Of a stretch of 64,000 nucleotides of DNA, positions 46,755 through 55,491 are shown one piece after another. Source of the stretch: Vibrio sp. ED004 (GTDB taxonomy: Bacteria > Pseudomonadota > Gammaproteobacteria > Enterobacterales > Vibrionaceae); contig NZ_CP066150.1 in assembly GCF_023206395.1 (NCBI RefSeq), positions 620,001 through 684,000 on the forward strand, given 5' to 3'. The translations under genes were made by a program, and so were the position numbers. Every line of letters starts with the position of its first letter. Within the stretch, counting starts at the first letter, position 1. The notes under the pieces were generated by a model that was given only the letters and a program-made list of their open reading frames with translations, searched no databases and was not told the origin of the DNA.

Positions 46755-47237
46755 ATGCTAAAGAGCGCGATACCAGCGACGTTGATCATGGCAGCATGCA
46801 GTATGCCTGCTTATGCTGAATGTGATTTTTTTAGCTTAGATTCGATCATGCTGACTTCTGATGACGACAACTGTTTGGATTTTTCTTCGAGCATTGAGTC
46901 TTTTGGCCAACGTATGATGGAAATTAGTGGGCTGAGCGATGAAGAAGCGCAGAGTACACCTGACTATTGGTCTGACTGGGTACTTCAAAGTAAAGACGCA
47001 CCGCTACTGACACAAAGTATTGAATCAAACTATGTAGGTTTGGGGATGTGGTTTCCTGAAGATCTGGAAGACGAGCAGTATGATATGTCTACAGAGGAGT
47101 GGCTGCTAAACCATGGCTTACAACTCAGCATTGGTTTTGGTGAGAAGGTCGAAGGGCAACCTCGTATGCGCTTTGACTACCGTTGGCACGACTCGCGTGA
47201 TGCTGACCTAATGATGCAGGTTGAATTGCCTTTTTAA
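46755..47237 (+). CDS. Exported conserved hypothetical protein
   Basis: A 160-residue protein with a signal peptide cleaved near AYA-ECD (residue 21). The mature part is acidic, has two cysteines near residues 23 and 40, and ends in a beta-like RMRFDYRWHDSRDADLMMQVELPF. I do not recognise a family. It begins 27 bp after the NadD-like gene, with an AGAGG-like element before the ATG, so the two may be co-transcribed. ISL3 copy 2 starts 56 bp downstream. Confidence 0.7.
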   Translation: MLKSAIPATLIMAACSMPAYAECDFFSLDSIMLTSDDDNCLDFSSSIESFGQRMMEISGLSDEEAQSTPDYWSDWVLQSKDAPLLTQSIESNYVGLGMWFPEDLEDEQYDMSTEEWLLNHGLQLSIGFGEKVEGQPRMRFDYRWHDSRDADLMMQVELPF

Positions 47238-47293
47238 GGGAAGAAGCCGAATGTTTGCTCTGAAGCTAGAGCAGATATTAAAGAATTAAAAAA

Positions 47294-48586
47294 GGTTCAT
47301 CGCGGATTAGCGGGAACTAAAAACAAAAAAACGGTAGTAAGTGATATGGTTTAGTCGCCAAACAAAAATCATACACAAACTACCGTTTTCATGCCGAATC
47401 ATACTTTCCTATCTTCATTCTGGGAAGGCTTTAAAATAGTAAAGTCTCACCAGACAGCATCACTTGTTACACTAACTCTTAAACCTAATTCTGAGGCTAA
47501 ATGCCTTTGCGGTCTTGAAGCTGAGGCTATCCATGAGTATCAATGGCGTCATGTGAAAGAGGCCATGTTGTTCAATGTTCCTGTTGAGCTTTCCGTTCAA
47601 ACTCGAAGGATCAAGTGTCGTGACTGCGGCATAAAAACAGAGTTTCTATCTTGGTTAGAGCCTTATGCTCGTATAACGACGCGTCTAAAAAGCTATATAG
47701 AACAACTACTGCCTCTTCTTCCCATTAAGCATATCTCCCAGTTAACGAGCGTTCATTGGCACACCATTAAAGAGATAGATAAACGTCGACTTCGCCAAGT
47801 GGTACCGTCAGTGAAATGGGAAGGGCTAAGGCAACTCGTCATGGACAGGTTCGCCATCTTTAAAGGGCACCGATATGCCACAGTCATCGCTGATGCTAAG
47901 ACTCACCAAGTCATTTGGATAGGGTTAGGTCGTAGCCGCAAGGACATACGACCGTTTTCGAGCAGTTAGGCAAGCATGGTAACAATATCGAAGCGGTCGC
48001 AATGGACATGAATACGGCTTTTGACCTTGAAGTTCAAGCGCACTGCCCGAATGCAAAAATCGTTTACGACTTATTCCATGTTGTTGCTAAGTTCGGTCGT
48101 GAGGTGATGGATAGAGTCAGAGTCGACCAAGCTAACAAACTCAAGCAGGATAAAAAAGCGAGGCAATGTGTGAAGCGCTCACGCTGGGTACTGCTGAAAA
48201 ACAGAGGTAATTTAAATGCACGACAAGATAGCTATCTTACTGAAATATTGAATATCAATAAGGACTTGATGGCCACTTATATACTCGGCTCACAACTCAA
48301 AGAGCTTTGGTACTGTAAATCAGAAGCACATGCTAAGGGGCTCTGGGAGGTATGGTGGGCACAAGTGCAAGAGAGTGGAATTAAGCCATTGAAAGAGTTT
48401 GCACGAAAACTGAGGCCTTATCTTCACGGTATTATTGCATCGGCAACTTATCCGCTCAACACCTGCACATTGGAAGGGATAAACAACAAAATAAAGTTAA
48501 TCAAGCGAATGGGGTATGGATATCGAGATACAGACTACTTCTTCTTGAAGATAAAAGCGGCTTTCCCCGGAAAGCCGCGATGAACC
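47294..48586 (+). mobile_element. ISL3-family insertion sequence, copy 2
   Basis: 1,293 bp between GGTTCATCGCGG ends (left GGTTCATCGCGGATTAGCGG, right complement GGTTCATCGCGGCTTTCCGG), flanked by an exact TTAAAAAA duplication (47286-47293 and 48587-48594). It sits at the A-tract edge of a terminator for the downstream minus-strand gene. It differs from copies 1 and 3 by a few indels only, so insertion was recent. Confidence 0.93.
47391..48583 (+). pseudogene. ISL3-family transposase, copy 2, frameshifted
   Basis: Same transposase as in copy 1. Here CGACCGTTTTCGAG has four T where copies 1 and 3 have five, so the frame breaks after RKDIRPF at about 47955 and the first part ends early (192 codons). 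The catalytic neighbourhood also reads MDRFAIF instead of MDEFAIF (Glu to Arg beside the first catalytic Asp). The A-run at about 48152 is A6, the only copy in frame there, and the C-terminal part is open to 48583. Confidence 0.88.
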
Positions 48587-48589
48587 TTA

Positions 48590-48624
48590 AAAAAGCCGCA
48601 AAAACTCAGTTTTTGCGGCTTTTT
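48590..48624. terminator. Strong bidirectional terminator
   Basis: Near-perfect 17-bp stem centred at 48607 (GCCGCAAAAACT / AGTTTTTGCGGC) with A6 on the left and T5 on the right. The left A-tract is part of the ISL3 copy 2 duplication. Confidence 0.88.
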
Positions 48625-48666
48625 AGTATCTGGACGTGATTTTCGGCCTTCTTAGTCTCTTGGCGC

Positions 48667-49293
48667 TTATAGATCGTCACCAAAAACAAGCATGCACAAC
48701 TGTTCGAACTCTTCTTCTTTTCCTGAGAACAAATCATCGATCACAGCTGCTCGCTTCTGACCTGACTGCATACGCTTCTTCGCTTCACGCATTACCATCA
48801 CCAAGGTATGCTCTTGGGGCAGGTTAGAGTCATCAATATTCCATTGATTGAATCGCTGAGACAGGGCACTTTCACAAAGCAGTGGCTTAAACGACAACAC
48901 TTCTTGCTTCAATACAGACAGCATATCTTTACAGGCTTGCTCGGTATTGTTGGCACTTGAAGTACGAGACTTAGTCAGTTCTAGCTTTTCGAGTAGTGCC
49001 AAAGATAGGTTGGTTTGCGTGATGTAACCCGCTTGTCTCGGGAATGAATCCGTCAAACGCACAGAAAAATCGACACGGTTAATCTGAGTGTTTGGAAAGT
49101 AGGTCAGTGATGTTAAGCAGTCGTATGGGATCCAGACGCTTTGCCCTGGTTCAACGGCGTACTCTTGTTTACCCAGCTTTATCAAAACCAAGCCACTTTG
49201 AACCGATACAAGGCTATGTTTAAGTACTTTCTTGCGTGGTGTGATCACCAAGTGTGAAAAGTAAGCCGATGTATATTCAATAGCGAAGTTCAT
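48667..49293 (-). CDS. Cupin-like AraC-type ligand-binding domain protein
   Basis: A 208-residue protein whose N-terminal half is a cupin barrel of the kind found in AraC-family regulators (VLKHSLVSVQSGLVLIKLGKQEYAVEPGQSVWIPYDCLTSLTYFPN). The C-terminal part (about 120-208) is helical but shows no clear pair of AraC helix-turn-helix motifs, being shorter than a complete AraC protein (about 280). It may be a regulator with divergent DNA-binding domain or a cupin-only ligand-binding protein. It is divergent from the acyltransferase gene. Confidence 0.65.
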   Translation of the reverse strand: MNFAIEYTSAYFSHLVITPRKKVLKHSLVSVQSGLVLIKLGKQEYAVEPGQSVWIPYDCLTSLTYFPNTQINRVDFSVRLTDSFPRQAGYITQTNLSLALLEKLELTKSRTSSANNTEQACKDMLSVLKQEVLSFKPLLCESALSQRFNQWNIDDSNLPQEHTLVMVMREAKKRMQSGQKRAAVIDDLFSGKEEEFEQLCMLVFGDDL

Positions 49294-49468
49294 AGATAGT
49301 ACCTTAATTTTGGGGCGTCAAGATTACCGTTAATCTCAAAGAATGCCAACAATAACAGGGGATTTTCAATGTTTCTGGTCTGACCTTGTCAAAAGTATGG
49401 GCTCTGTAGCTGCGAGAAGTCAAAACAACGCGTAGAATGAGCCAGCTTTTTATTATATGAATTAAAAA

Positions 49469-50575
49469 ATGACCTCTCCAACCGATCCATATGTTGATAT
49501 TCGTCCTTACGGCGATGATGAAATTCCAGCGGCACTAAACCGCCTTATTAATGATGAAGAATTTATCAGTGCGATACTGCACTACCGTTTTTCAAACCAT
49601 GCGTCTTGGTTCAAAGCATTAATGAGTCCAATTTTACGTGTGTACTTAAAAATGAAATGGAGCAAGCTGACTAGCGTTGAGTCCATTCAGATTGAAGTGA
49701 AAAAGTACTTACGTGACACGCTTGCTAAAACTACAAACGGTGTGACGTACACGGGTGTAGAGTCACTGGATGCGAATCAAACTTACCTGTTTGTATCAAA
49801 CCATCGTGACATTGCTATGGATCCGGCGTTAGTAAATTACGCTCTGCATCAAAATAATCATCAGACTTGTCGCATTGCAATTGGTGACAACCTGTTGAAG
49901 AAGCCATGTGCGACTGAATTGATGCGTTTGAACAAGAGTTTCATCGTTAAGCGTTCTTTGAAAGGACCGCGTGAAATGATGAAAGCGCTAGGCCAACTGT
50001 CTTCTTACATTAAGCACTCTCTAGAGACAGGTAACTCTATCTGGATCGCTCAAAAAGAAGGCCGAGCGAAAGACGGTAACGATTTTACAGAGCCAGCTAT
50101 CTTGAAGATGTTCCATGTTGAAGGACGTAAGCAGAAGATCGCTTTCCCTGAGTATGTGAAATCATTGAAGATCGTACCAGTCGCTATTTCTTACGAAAAC
50201 GATCCGTGTGACACGGCTAAAGCCATCGAACTTTTTGAAAAAGACGTTAACGGCAGCTACGAAAAAGGTGAGTTTGAAGATATCGAAAGTATCATTCAGG
50301 GCATCATCGGTAATAAGGGGCGCGTGCACGTTGGTTTTGGTCAGGTAATCGACCAAGATTTTGATACGCCAGAAGCATTGGCTGAAGAGATCGATCGTCA
50401 GATCCACGAAAACTACAAGCTGTTCCCAGTAAACCTATTGGCGGCAGAAAAAGAAGATGAGTTGATTACCGCGGCGGTTAAGCAAGAATTTGAAGAGAAA
50501 CTATCAAGCTTGCCAAAAGGTGCGCGTCAGTATCTGATTGATAGCTATGCGAACCCAGTGAAGAACATTGGTTAG
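49469..50575 (+). CDS. PlsC-like 1-acylglycerol-3-phosphate acyltransferase family protein
   Basis: A 368-residue acyltransferase-family protein. The PlsC-type catalytic block reads VSNHRDIAMDPALV near residue 111; the spacing between His and Asp is one residue longer than the usual HX4D unless another Asp is used. The phosphate-binding block resembles IAQKEGRAKDGNDF near 192 (the EGTRS position). It probably transfers acyl chains to a lysophospholipid at the inner membrane. No clear ribosome-binding site precedes the ATG. It is followed by its own terminator. Confidence 0.82.
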   Translation: MTSPTDPYVDIRPYGDDEIPAALNRLINDEEFISAILHYRFSNHASWFKALMSPILRVYLKMKWSKLTSVESIQIEVKKYLRDTLAKTTNGVTYTGVESLDANQTYLFVSNHRDIAMDPALVNYALHQNNHQTCRIAIGDNLLKKPCATELMRLNKSFIVKRSLKGPREMMKALGQLSSYIKHSLETGNSIWIAQKEGRAKDGNDFTEPAILKMFHVEGRKQKIAFPEYVKSLKIVPVAISYENDPCDTAKAIELFEKDVNGSYEKGEFEDIESIIQGIIGNKGRVHVGFGQVIDQDFDTPEALAEEIDRQIHENYKLFPVNLLAAEKEDELITAAVKQEFEEKLSSLPKGARQYLIDSYANPVKNIG

Positions 50576-50613
50576 CGGAGCTCTTGCTTAATAAGCATCA
50601 GTTGATTGAACGG

Positions 50614-50640
50614 AAAAAGGAGCCTTGAGCTCCTTTTTTG
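50614..50640 (+). terminator. Intrinsic terminator after acyltransferase gene
   Basis: AAAGGAGC / GCTCCTTT stem with a short loop followed by T6, 40 bp after the stop codon. Confidence 0.85.
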
Positions 50641-50688
50641 TTTTTGCTGCTTTATCTTTGCATTAAAGATGCTGAATTATCGGATAGA

Positions 50689-51288
50689 TTAGCGAGCGAC
50701 TGCGCCACCTAGCTCTAGATTGGTTGGCCATGTGGTCACGGTGTTTCCACCTAGGTAGATATTGCCTCTGACTGTCATGGTATCGGGAAACGCGGTAATA
50801 GCTGAGCCTCCGATGTATAAATCACCGTCAATCACGATTCCATTGGGTAGCTCTGTTAAAGGAGTACGAATTACGCTCAAGTCACCTTTTACTCGAAAGC
50901 CGTTTGGTAGCCTTTGCAGCGGGGTGTCGGTTAGGTTAATGAATCCGCCCACTCGTACACCTCTGGGCCAGCTTGTGATTTGGCTGCCAATCAAGTCGGC
51001 ATAGCCTTTTATCTTAACCCCAGTCGGAACTCTTGCGAGTTGGCTGTTAGAGGCTTTTAGGCTGCCGTTAACTTCTAACCCTTTAGGTAGGCGTGTGATC
51101 GCCGTGTTTTCGATATTGAGATTGCCATCGACCACTAAGCCCGTTGGAAGCGAGGTATAAGGCTTATTACGTAGATATAAGTTTCCGTAATTATCGAGAT
51201 GGTTCAATATATGATAGTGATCGAGTGGTTCAGCACTGACATTTGTTATGGTTAGAGAACCAATAATAAGTGCAATTATTCTGAGCAT
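50689..51288 (-). CDS. Exported solenoid protein with 20-residue leucine-rich-like repeats
   Basis: A 199-residue protein with a signal peptide (cleavage near VSA-EPL, residue 19). From about residue 46 to the end there are seven full and one partial repeats of exactly 20 residues with consensus LPxGLxVxGxLxIxxTxITx (first residue Leu, Val, Trp or Phe, then Pro). Regular 20-residue periodicity with buried aliphatics predicts a narrow beta-solenoid. Exported proteins of this type are often surface or periplasmic binding modules, but no function is known. It is a single gene, divergent from the DUF1496 gene. Confidence 0.8.
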   Translation of the reverse strand: MLRIIALIIGSLTITNVSAEPLDHYHILNHLDNYGNLYLRNKPYTSLPTGLVVDGNLNIENTAITRLPKGLEVNGSLKASNSQLARVPTGVKIKGYADLIGSQITSWPRGVRVGGFINLTDTPLQRLPNGFRVKGDLSVIRTPLTELPNGIVIDGDLYIGGSAITAFPDTMTVRGNIYLGGNTVTTWPTNLELGGAVAR

Positions 51289-51391
51289 AACGGGCTTCTT
51301 ATTACGATAGACACTAACACTATAATGGAAAAATTATTCTCGCATAGTGTTTTACCCATTTGGCGGTAGGTGGAAGAGGAATTAAGCGACA

Positions 51392-51688
51392 ATGGCAGGT
51401 AAATCAATGATTAGAGTAAACACACAAATAATTAAGGTCTTTCTGGTTACAGCTTCGATGTTTGGCTCTATGTCTGTAAGTGCGAACAAAGTAATTTCAA
51501 CACCCGCAAAGGCTGCGGTATTGGTGACTCAAGGTGGACAACAGCAACGAGTTTGTTATTACGATGATAAGGCTTATAGCATTGGTGCAGTGTTAGAGGT
51601 TGGGGGCGTAGTGATTCGATGCGCTGCAGAAAACGATTTTGAGCAAAACGGTTCACTGGCTTGGGTTGAAATAAAAAAAGACGAGTAA
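51392..51688 (+). CDS. DUF1496 family (YnjH-like) exported protein
   Basis: A 98-residue protein with an N-terminal signal segment (hydrophobic MIRVNTQIIKVFLVTASMFG, cleavage near VSA-NKV). The C-terminal half matches DUF1496: RVCYYDDKAYSIGAVLEVGGVVIRCAAENDFEQNGSLAWVE, with its two conserved cysteines. Function is unknown. The start is either ATG 51392 or ATG 51407; the latter has an AGG seven bases upstream. The stop codon lies inside the terminator hairpin. Confidence 0.85.
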   Translation: MAGKSMIRVNTQIIKVFLVTASMFGSMSVSANKVISTPAKAAVLVTQGGQQQRVCYYDDKAYSIGAVLEVGGVVIRCAAENDFEQNGSLAWVEIKKDE

Positions 51689-51706
51689 AGCTACTCGTCT
51701 TTTAAT
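51676..51706. terminator. Terminator overlapping the DUF1496 stop codon
   Basis: AAAAGACGAGTA (51676-51687) pairs with TACTCGTCTTTT (51692-51703) with A/T-rich ends. The TAA stop codon is at the top of the stem. It also serves the convergent YfcZ-like gene. Confidence 0.88.
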
Positions 51707-51725
51707 AAGAATATGAATGCTTATA

Positions 51726-52025
51726 TTAACGCGCTAGAGAGCGAGTCTTAAGTTCAAAAATAATCTTTTCAGCGCTGACTTCAAATTTAAAGCGAGCATG
51801 CAATTCCGTGCTTTCTTCAGTCATCTCTGACGTTTCAAATTCAACGTTGCTAGACACTTGTTTAGCAAGCTCAACGTACTTAGCAAACTCAGATTCAATT
51901 AGTGCTTTTGAGTTTCCGTAAACCGTTACTTCAGCAACATCGTCGCCTTCTTTGATGATGAACCCGATTTCGCCTGCACAGCCGCAAGCCTCACATACAT
52001 CGTTGTTACCATTATCTTGGCTCAT
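51726..52025 (-). CDS. YfcZ/YiiS family (DUF406) protein
   Basis: A 99-residue cytoplasmic protein with an N-terminal cysteine cluster (DVCEACGCAGE) and a C-terminal block ARFKFEVSAEKIIFELKTR typical of the DUF406 YfcZ/YiiS family. The function is unknown. I take ATG at 52025 with AGAGGA upstream, not the TTG 14 codons earlier. It is convergent with the DUF1496 gene. Confidence 0.85.
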   Translation of the reverse strand: MSQDNGNNDVCEACGCAGEIGFIIKEGDDVAEVTVYGNSKALIESEFAKYVELAKQVSSNVEFETSEMTEESTELHARFKFEVSAEKIIFELKTRSLAR

Positions 52026-52067
52026 AAATAATCCTCTTACAAAGTCTGAGGTTATTCTAACGAGCAA

Positions 52068-52555
52068 TTTGAACTGTATCTACAAAAATTAAAATCTTTG
52101 AACTAATTTATACTGGTATGCTATGTTGTTTGTTGAAGGGGTTAAATGAATGTGTACATTCGCGTCGCTAAATATGTATGTGATCTATCTCATGTTTTGT
52201 TGATAAGCCGTGTCATTAATTTGTTAGAATATCATTCAGTTAGTTGCGCCATAACTAATTTTATAAGACTATCTATTGCTTGATAGGTATTTATACAATG
52301 AATTTATTGTTGGGTATTTGATATTCTAAGTTGTTATTTTAGATTAACCACTTAGAGAGGTAAGGTAACTTTCGAAGAATAATTAGACAAAGTGCCCAAA
52401 GAGGCAGCACTGTAAAATTGTTCGTACAAAGTATTTGTAGGTATTTAATGGAAATACTTGCGAAAAAATACCTTGCTCACATAATGCTGATAACGATTTT
52501 CATACTGACTTCATTTGATTGAGTTAGATGGATTTACAAAGAGAAGAGCCTGAAT
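52068..52555. promoter_or_regulatory. Long intergenic region before the tetR-type gene
   Basis: About 490 bp, AT-rich, no credible ORF. It presumably includes the promoters for the YfcZ-like and TetR genes. A short inverted repeat (TTAGTT ... AACTAA) near 52240-52260 is the only noticeable structure; I assign no function. Confidence 0.45.
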
Positions 52556-53017
52556 ATGCCAAAGCGTAGTAAAGAAGATACAGAAATCACGATCCAGAAA
52601 ATCATGGATGCCGTTGTAGACCAATTACTAAGATTGGGTTACGACAAGATGTCATACACGACGTTAAGTCAGCAAACGGGCGTTTCTCGTACAGGTATAA
52701 GCCACCACTTTCCAAAGAAAACAGATTTCACAGCTGCTCTAGACGGTCGAATCTTCAAGATGTTCATGGAGCACATTGATTTCGAAAACGGTCTGGATGC
52801 ATTCTCTGCTAGCTGGGTTACAGCACTTGAAGACGCTGAGTTCCTAGCAATCTTACGTTTACTTTTCCACCATATCGTTACTGCTGAAAGCGCACATGAG
52901 TTCGCGGCAAACGGTATTGATCGTCTATATAAACTGACCGAAACTCAGTTTGGTGATACTAGCGGTAAAGAACTTGAGTGGTTGATTGGTAAATCATTGA
53001 TTCGTATGAGCCAATAA
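52556..53017 (+). CDS. TetR-family transcriptional regulator
   Basis: A 153-residue TetR-like protein. The N-terminal helix-turn-helix is clear (MDAVVDQLLRLGYDKMSYTTLSQQTGVSRTGISHHFPKKTDF, about residues 18-60). The ligand-binding part is short for the family, which is commonly near 190 residues. The native terminator follows directly, so it was not cut by the ISL3 insertion downstream. Not the quorum regulator LuxR/HapR, whose sequence differs. A conserved gene in this position near the hut locus of Vibrio suggests a local role that is not known. Confidence 0.82.
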   Translation: MPKRSKEDTEITIQKIMDAVVDQLLRLGYDKMSYTTLSQQTGVSRTGISHHFPKKTDFTAALDGRIFKMFMEHIDFENGLDAFSASWVTALEDAEFLAILRLLFHHIVTAESAHEFAANGIDRLYKLTETQFGDTSGKELEWLIGKSLIRMSQ

Positions 53018-53034
53018 TCAACACACAATGAAAG

Positions 53035-53057
53035 AAGCTCCCAAGGGGGCTTTTTTT
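53035..53057 (+). terminator. TetR gene terminator
   Basis: AAGCTCC / GGGGCTT stem followed by T7. ISL3 copy 3 lies immediately after the T-run. Confidence 0.8.
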
Positions 53058-53059
53058 GT

Positions 53060-54349
53060 GGTTCATCGCGGATTAGCGGGAACTAAAAACAAAAAAAACG
53101 GTAGTAAGTGATATGGTTTAGTCGCCAAACAAAAATCATACACAAACTACCGTTTTCATGCCGAATCATACTTTCCTATCTTCATTCTGGGAAGGCTTTA
53201 AAATAGTAAAGTCTCACCAGACAGCATCACTTGTTACACTAACTCTTAAACCTAATTCTGAGGCTAAATGCCTTTGCGGTCTTGAAGCTGAGGCTATCCA
53301 TGAGTATCAATGGCGTCATGTGAAAGAGGCCATGTTGTTCAATGTTCCTGTTGAGCTTTCCGTTCAAACTCGAAGGATCAAGTGTCGTGACTGCGGCATA
53401 AAAACAGAGTTTCTATCTTGGTTAGAGCCTTATGCTCGTATAACGACGCGTCTAAAAAGCTATATAGAACAACTACTGCCTCTTCTTCCCATTAAGCATA
53501 TCTCCCAGTTAACGAGCGTTCATTGGCACACCATTAAAGAGATAGATAAACGTCGACTTCGCCAAGTGGTACCGTCAGTGAAATGGGAAGGGCTAAGGCA
53601 ACTCGTCATGGACGAGCCATCTTTAAAGGGCACCGATATGCCACAGTCATCGCTGATGCTAAGACTCACCAAGTCATTTGGATAGGGTTAGGTCGTAGCC
53701 GCAAGGACATACGACCGTTTTTCGAGCAGTTAGGCAAGCATGGTAACAATATCGAAGCGGTCGCAATGGACATGAATACGGCTTTTGACCTTGAAGTTCA
53801 AGCGCACTGCCCGAATGCAAAAATCGTTTACGACTTATTCCATGTTGTTGCTAAGTTCGGTCGTGAGGTGATGGATAGAGTCAGAGTCGACCAAGCTAAC
53901 AAACTCAAGCAGGATAAAAAGCGAGGCAATGTGTGAAGCGCTCACGCTGGGTACTGCTGAAAAACAGAGGTAATTTAAATGCACGACAAGATAGCTATCT
54001 TACTGAAATATTGAATATCAATAAGGACTTGATGGCCACTTATATACTCGGCTCACAACTCAAAGAGCTTTGGTACTGTAAATCAGAAGCACATGCTAAG
54101 GGGCTCTGGGAGGTATGGTGGGCACAAGTGCAAGAGAGTGGAATTAAGCCATTGAAAGAGTTTGCACGAAAACTGAGGCCTTATCTTCACGGTATTATTG
54201 CATCGGCAACTTATCCGCTCAACACCTGCACATTGGAAGGGATAAACAACAAAATAAAGTTAATCAAGCGAATGGGGTATGGATATCGAGATACAGACTA
54301 CTTCTTCTTGAAGATAAAAGCGGCTTTCCCCGGAAAGCCGCGATGAACC
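53060..54349 (+). mobile_element. ISL3-family insertion sequence, copy 3
   Basis: 1,290 bp with the same GGTTCATCGCGG ends as the other copies. Flanks are TTTTTTGT on the left (53052-53059) and TTTTTTGT on the right (54351-54358), with one extra T at 54350, so an 8-bp duplication is present apart from one homopolymer base. The insertion is in the T-tract of the tetR terminator. Confidence 0.9.
53158..54346 (+). pseudogene. ISL3-family transposase, copy 3, frameshifted twice
   Basis: Compared with copies 1 and 2 it lacks four bases (TTCG) just after MDE, at about 53614-53617, destroying the region of the first catalytic Asp, and its A-run near 53915 is A5 where A6 keeps the frame. The reading frame therefore breaks in two places, leaving three fragments: 53158-53685, 53583-53936 and 53933-54346. 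The remainder is identical or nearly so to the other copies. Confidence 0.88.
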
Positions 54350-54620
54350 TTTTTTTGTGCCTGTCGTTTGTGCGTTTGCTCCTTTTCTATCGTACTCACC
54401 GCGCTTTCTTCATCTGTTTTTTGTGTCCAAGGGCGTTATTTCTTTTCTTTTTAACCGCTTACATTCATGCCCTTCCTTCGCCCTTAATGTAAAAAACTAA
54501 GTAACCCTAATTGATAATGTTTATTTATAGAGCCTCAAACGTTTGGAGTGAGGCGTTTTGGAGTTCATTGCTATGGTAGCTAGTAAAATTAAGTTTAAGG
54601 CGTGAGAGAGGCTATGAGAC
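54350..54620. other. Non-coding region between ISL3 copy 3 and the hut operon end
   Basis: About 270 bp, T-rich at its start, without a supported gene or recognisable site. Confidence 0.4.
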
Positions 54621-54650
54621 AATAAAAAGCCTCGAGAAAATCGAGGCTTA
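54621..54650 (-). terminator. Terminator of the tonB1-exbBD1-hutBCD operon
   Basis: AAGCCTCGA (54627-54635) pairs with TCGAGGCTT (54641-54649). The A-tract on its left forms the U-tract of the minus-strand transcript. Confidence 0.85.
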
Positions 54651-54708
54651 TAATGACTTAATTGTTATTAGGGGCGAATGCTCAAAACGAGCAGGTTCTA
54701 AATCGAGT

Positions 54709-55491
54709 CTATTGGGCGGGATGTACCTGTGGGAAGCTCATGGTTGGGTGCTTTTCTACAATACTTTTGTAGCCGTACACACCCTCAATCATAGAAGGTT
54801 CAAGCGCCTCCCAAGGGCTGCCATCGCAAACCAAGTTACCGTCTTTTAAGACTACGAGTCGATCAGAATATTGAGCGGCTAGGTTTAGGTCGTGCAGAAC
54901 CACGATAACGGCAGCATTGTGGTTGTCGGCTAGTTCTCTCGCAATTTTTAAAGTGTTGTGCTGGTGGGCGAGATCCAGTGCTGATGTCGGTTCATCGAGC
55001 ATTAATATGCATTGATCACCAGAGTGGTGAAGCTGAGTTAACACTCGAGCCAAGTGAACACGCTGTTTTTCACCGCCAGATAGGGAAGGGTAGAGCCTTT
55101 CACTCAGGTGAGTGACATCAGCCACATCCATTTTTTGGCTAGCGATGCTCGTGAGCTGTTTGTTTGATTCTTGTAGAGGAATACCACCAAGCTCGACAAC
55201 TTCGTGCGCCAGAAATGGGAAGGTTAACGTACTGTGTTGAGGAAGCATCGCCAAGTGTTTCGCCAACTTCTGCGAAGGCCACTTGTCTTTGGTGTGTCCA
55301 AAATATTGGATATCACCCGTGCTCGATATCTCCTGACATAAAGCTTTAAGCAGTGTACTTTTTCCTGCGCCGTTTGGCCCAAGCAGTGTGGTTACCTTTC
55401 CTGCTTCAATCTCAATAGATACGCCATCTAAAATCACATTGCTGCCGAATTTCACTTCGATGTCTGTTGCTTTTAACGCTGCAGGAAACAT
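54709..55491 (-). CDS. hutD: Haemin ABC transporter ATP-binding protein
   Basis: ATPase of the haemin importer, 260 residues: Walker A GPNGAGKST near residue 38, signature LSGGEKQRVHLARVL near 139, Walker B CILMLDEPTSALD near 163. It overlaps hutC by one base and is the last gene of the tonB1-exbB1-exbD1-hutBCD operon. It energises haem transfer across the inner membrane together with HutC and periplasmic HutB. Confidence 0.95.
   Translation of the reverse strand: MFPAALKATDIEVKFGSNVILDGVSIEIEAGKVTTLLGPNGAGKSTLLKALCQEISSTGDIQYFGHTKDKWPSQKLAKHLAMLPQHSTLTFPFLAHEVVELGGIPLQESNKQLTSIASQKMDVADVTHLSERLYPSLSGGEKQRVHLARVLTQLHHSGDQCILMLDEPTSALDLAHQHNTLKIARELADNHNAAVIVVLHDLNLAAQYSDRLVVLKDGNLVCDGSPWEALEPSMIEGVYGYKSIVEKHPTMSFPQVHPAQ

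Noticed and set aside
52556..53017. TetR-type gene as the quorum regulator LuxR/HapR
   Set aside because: Sequence and length do not match LuxR/HapR; only the general TetR HTH is shared.
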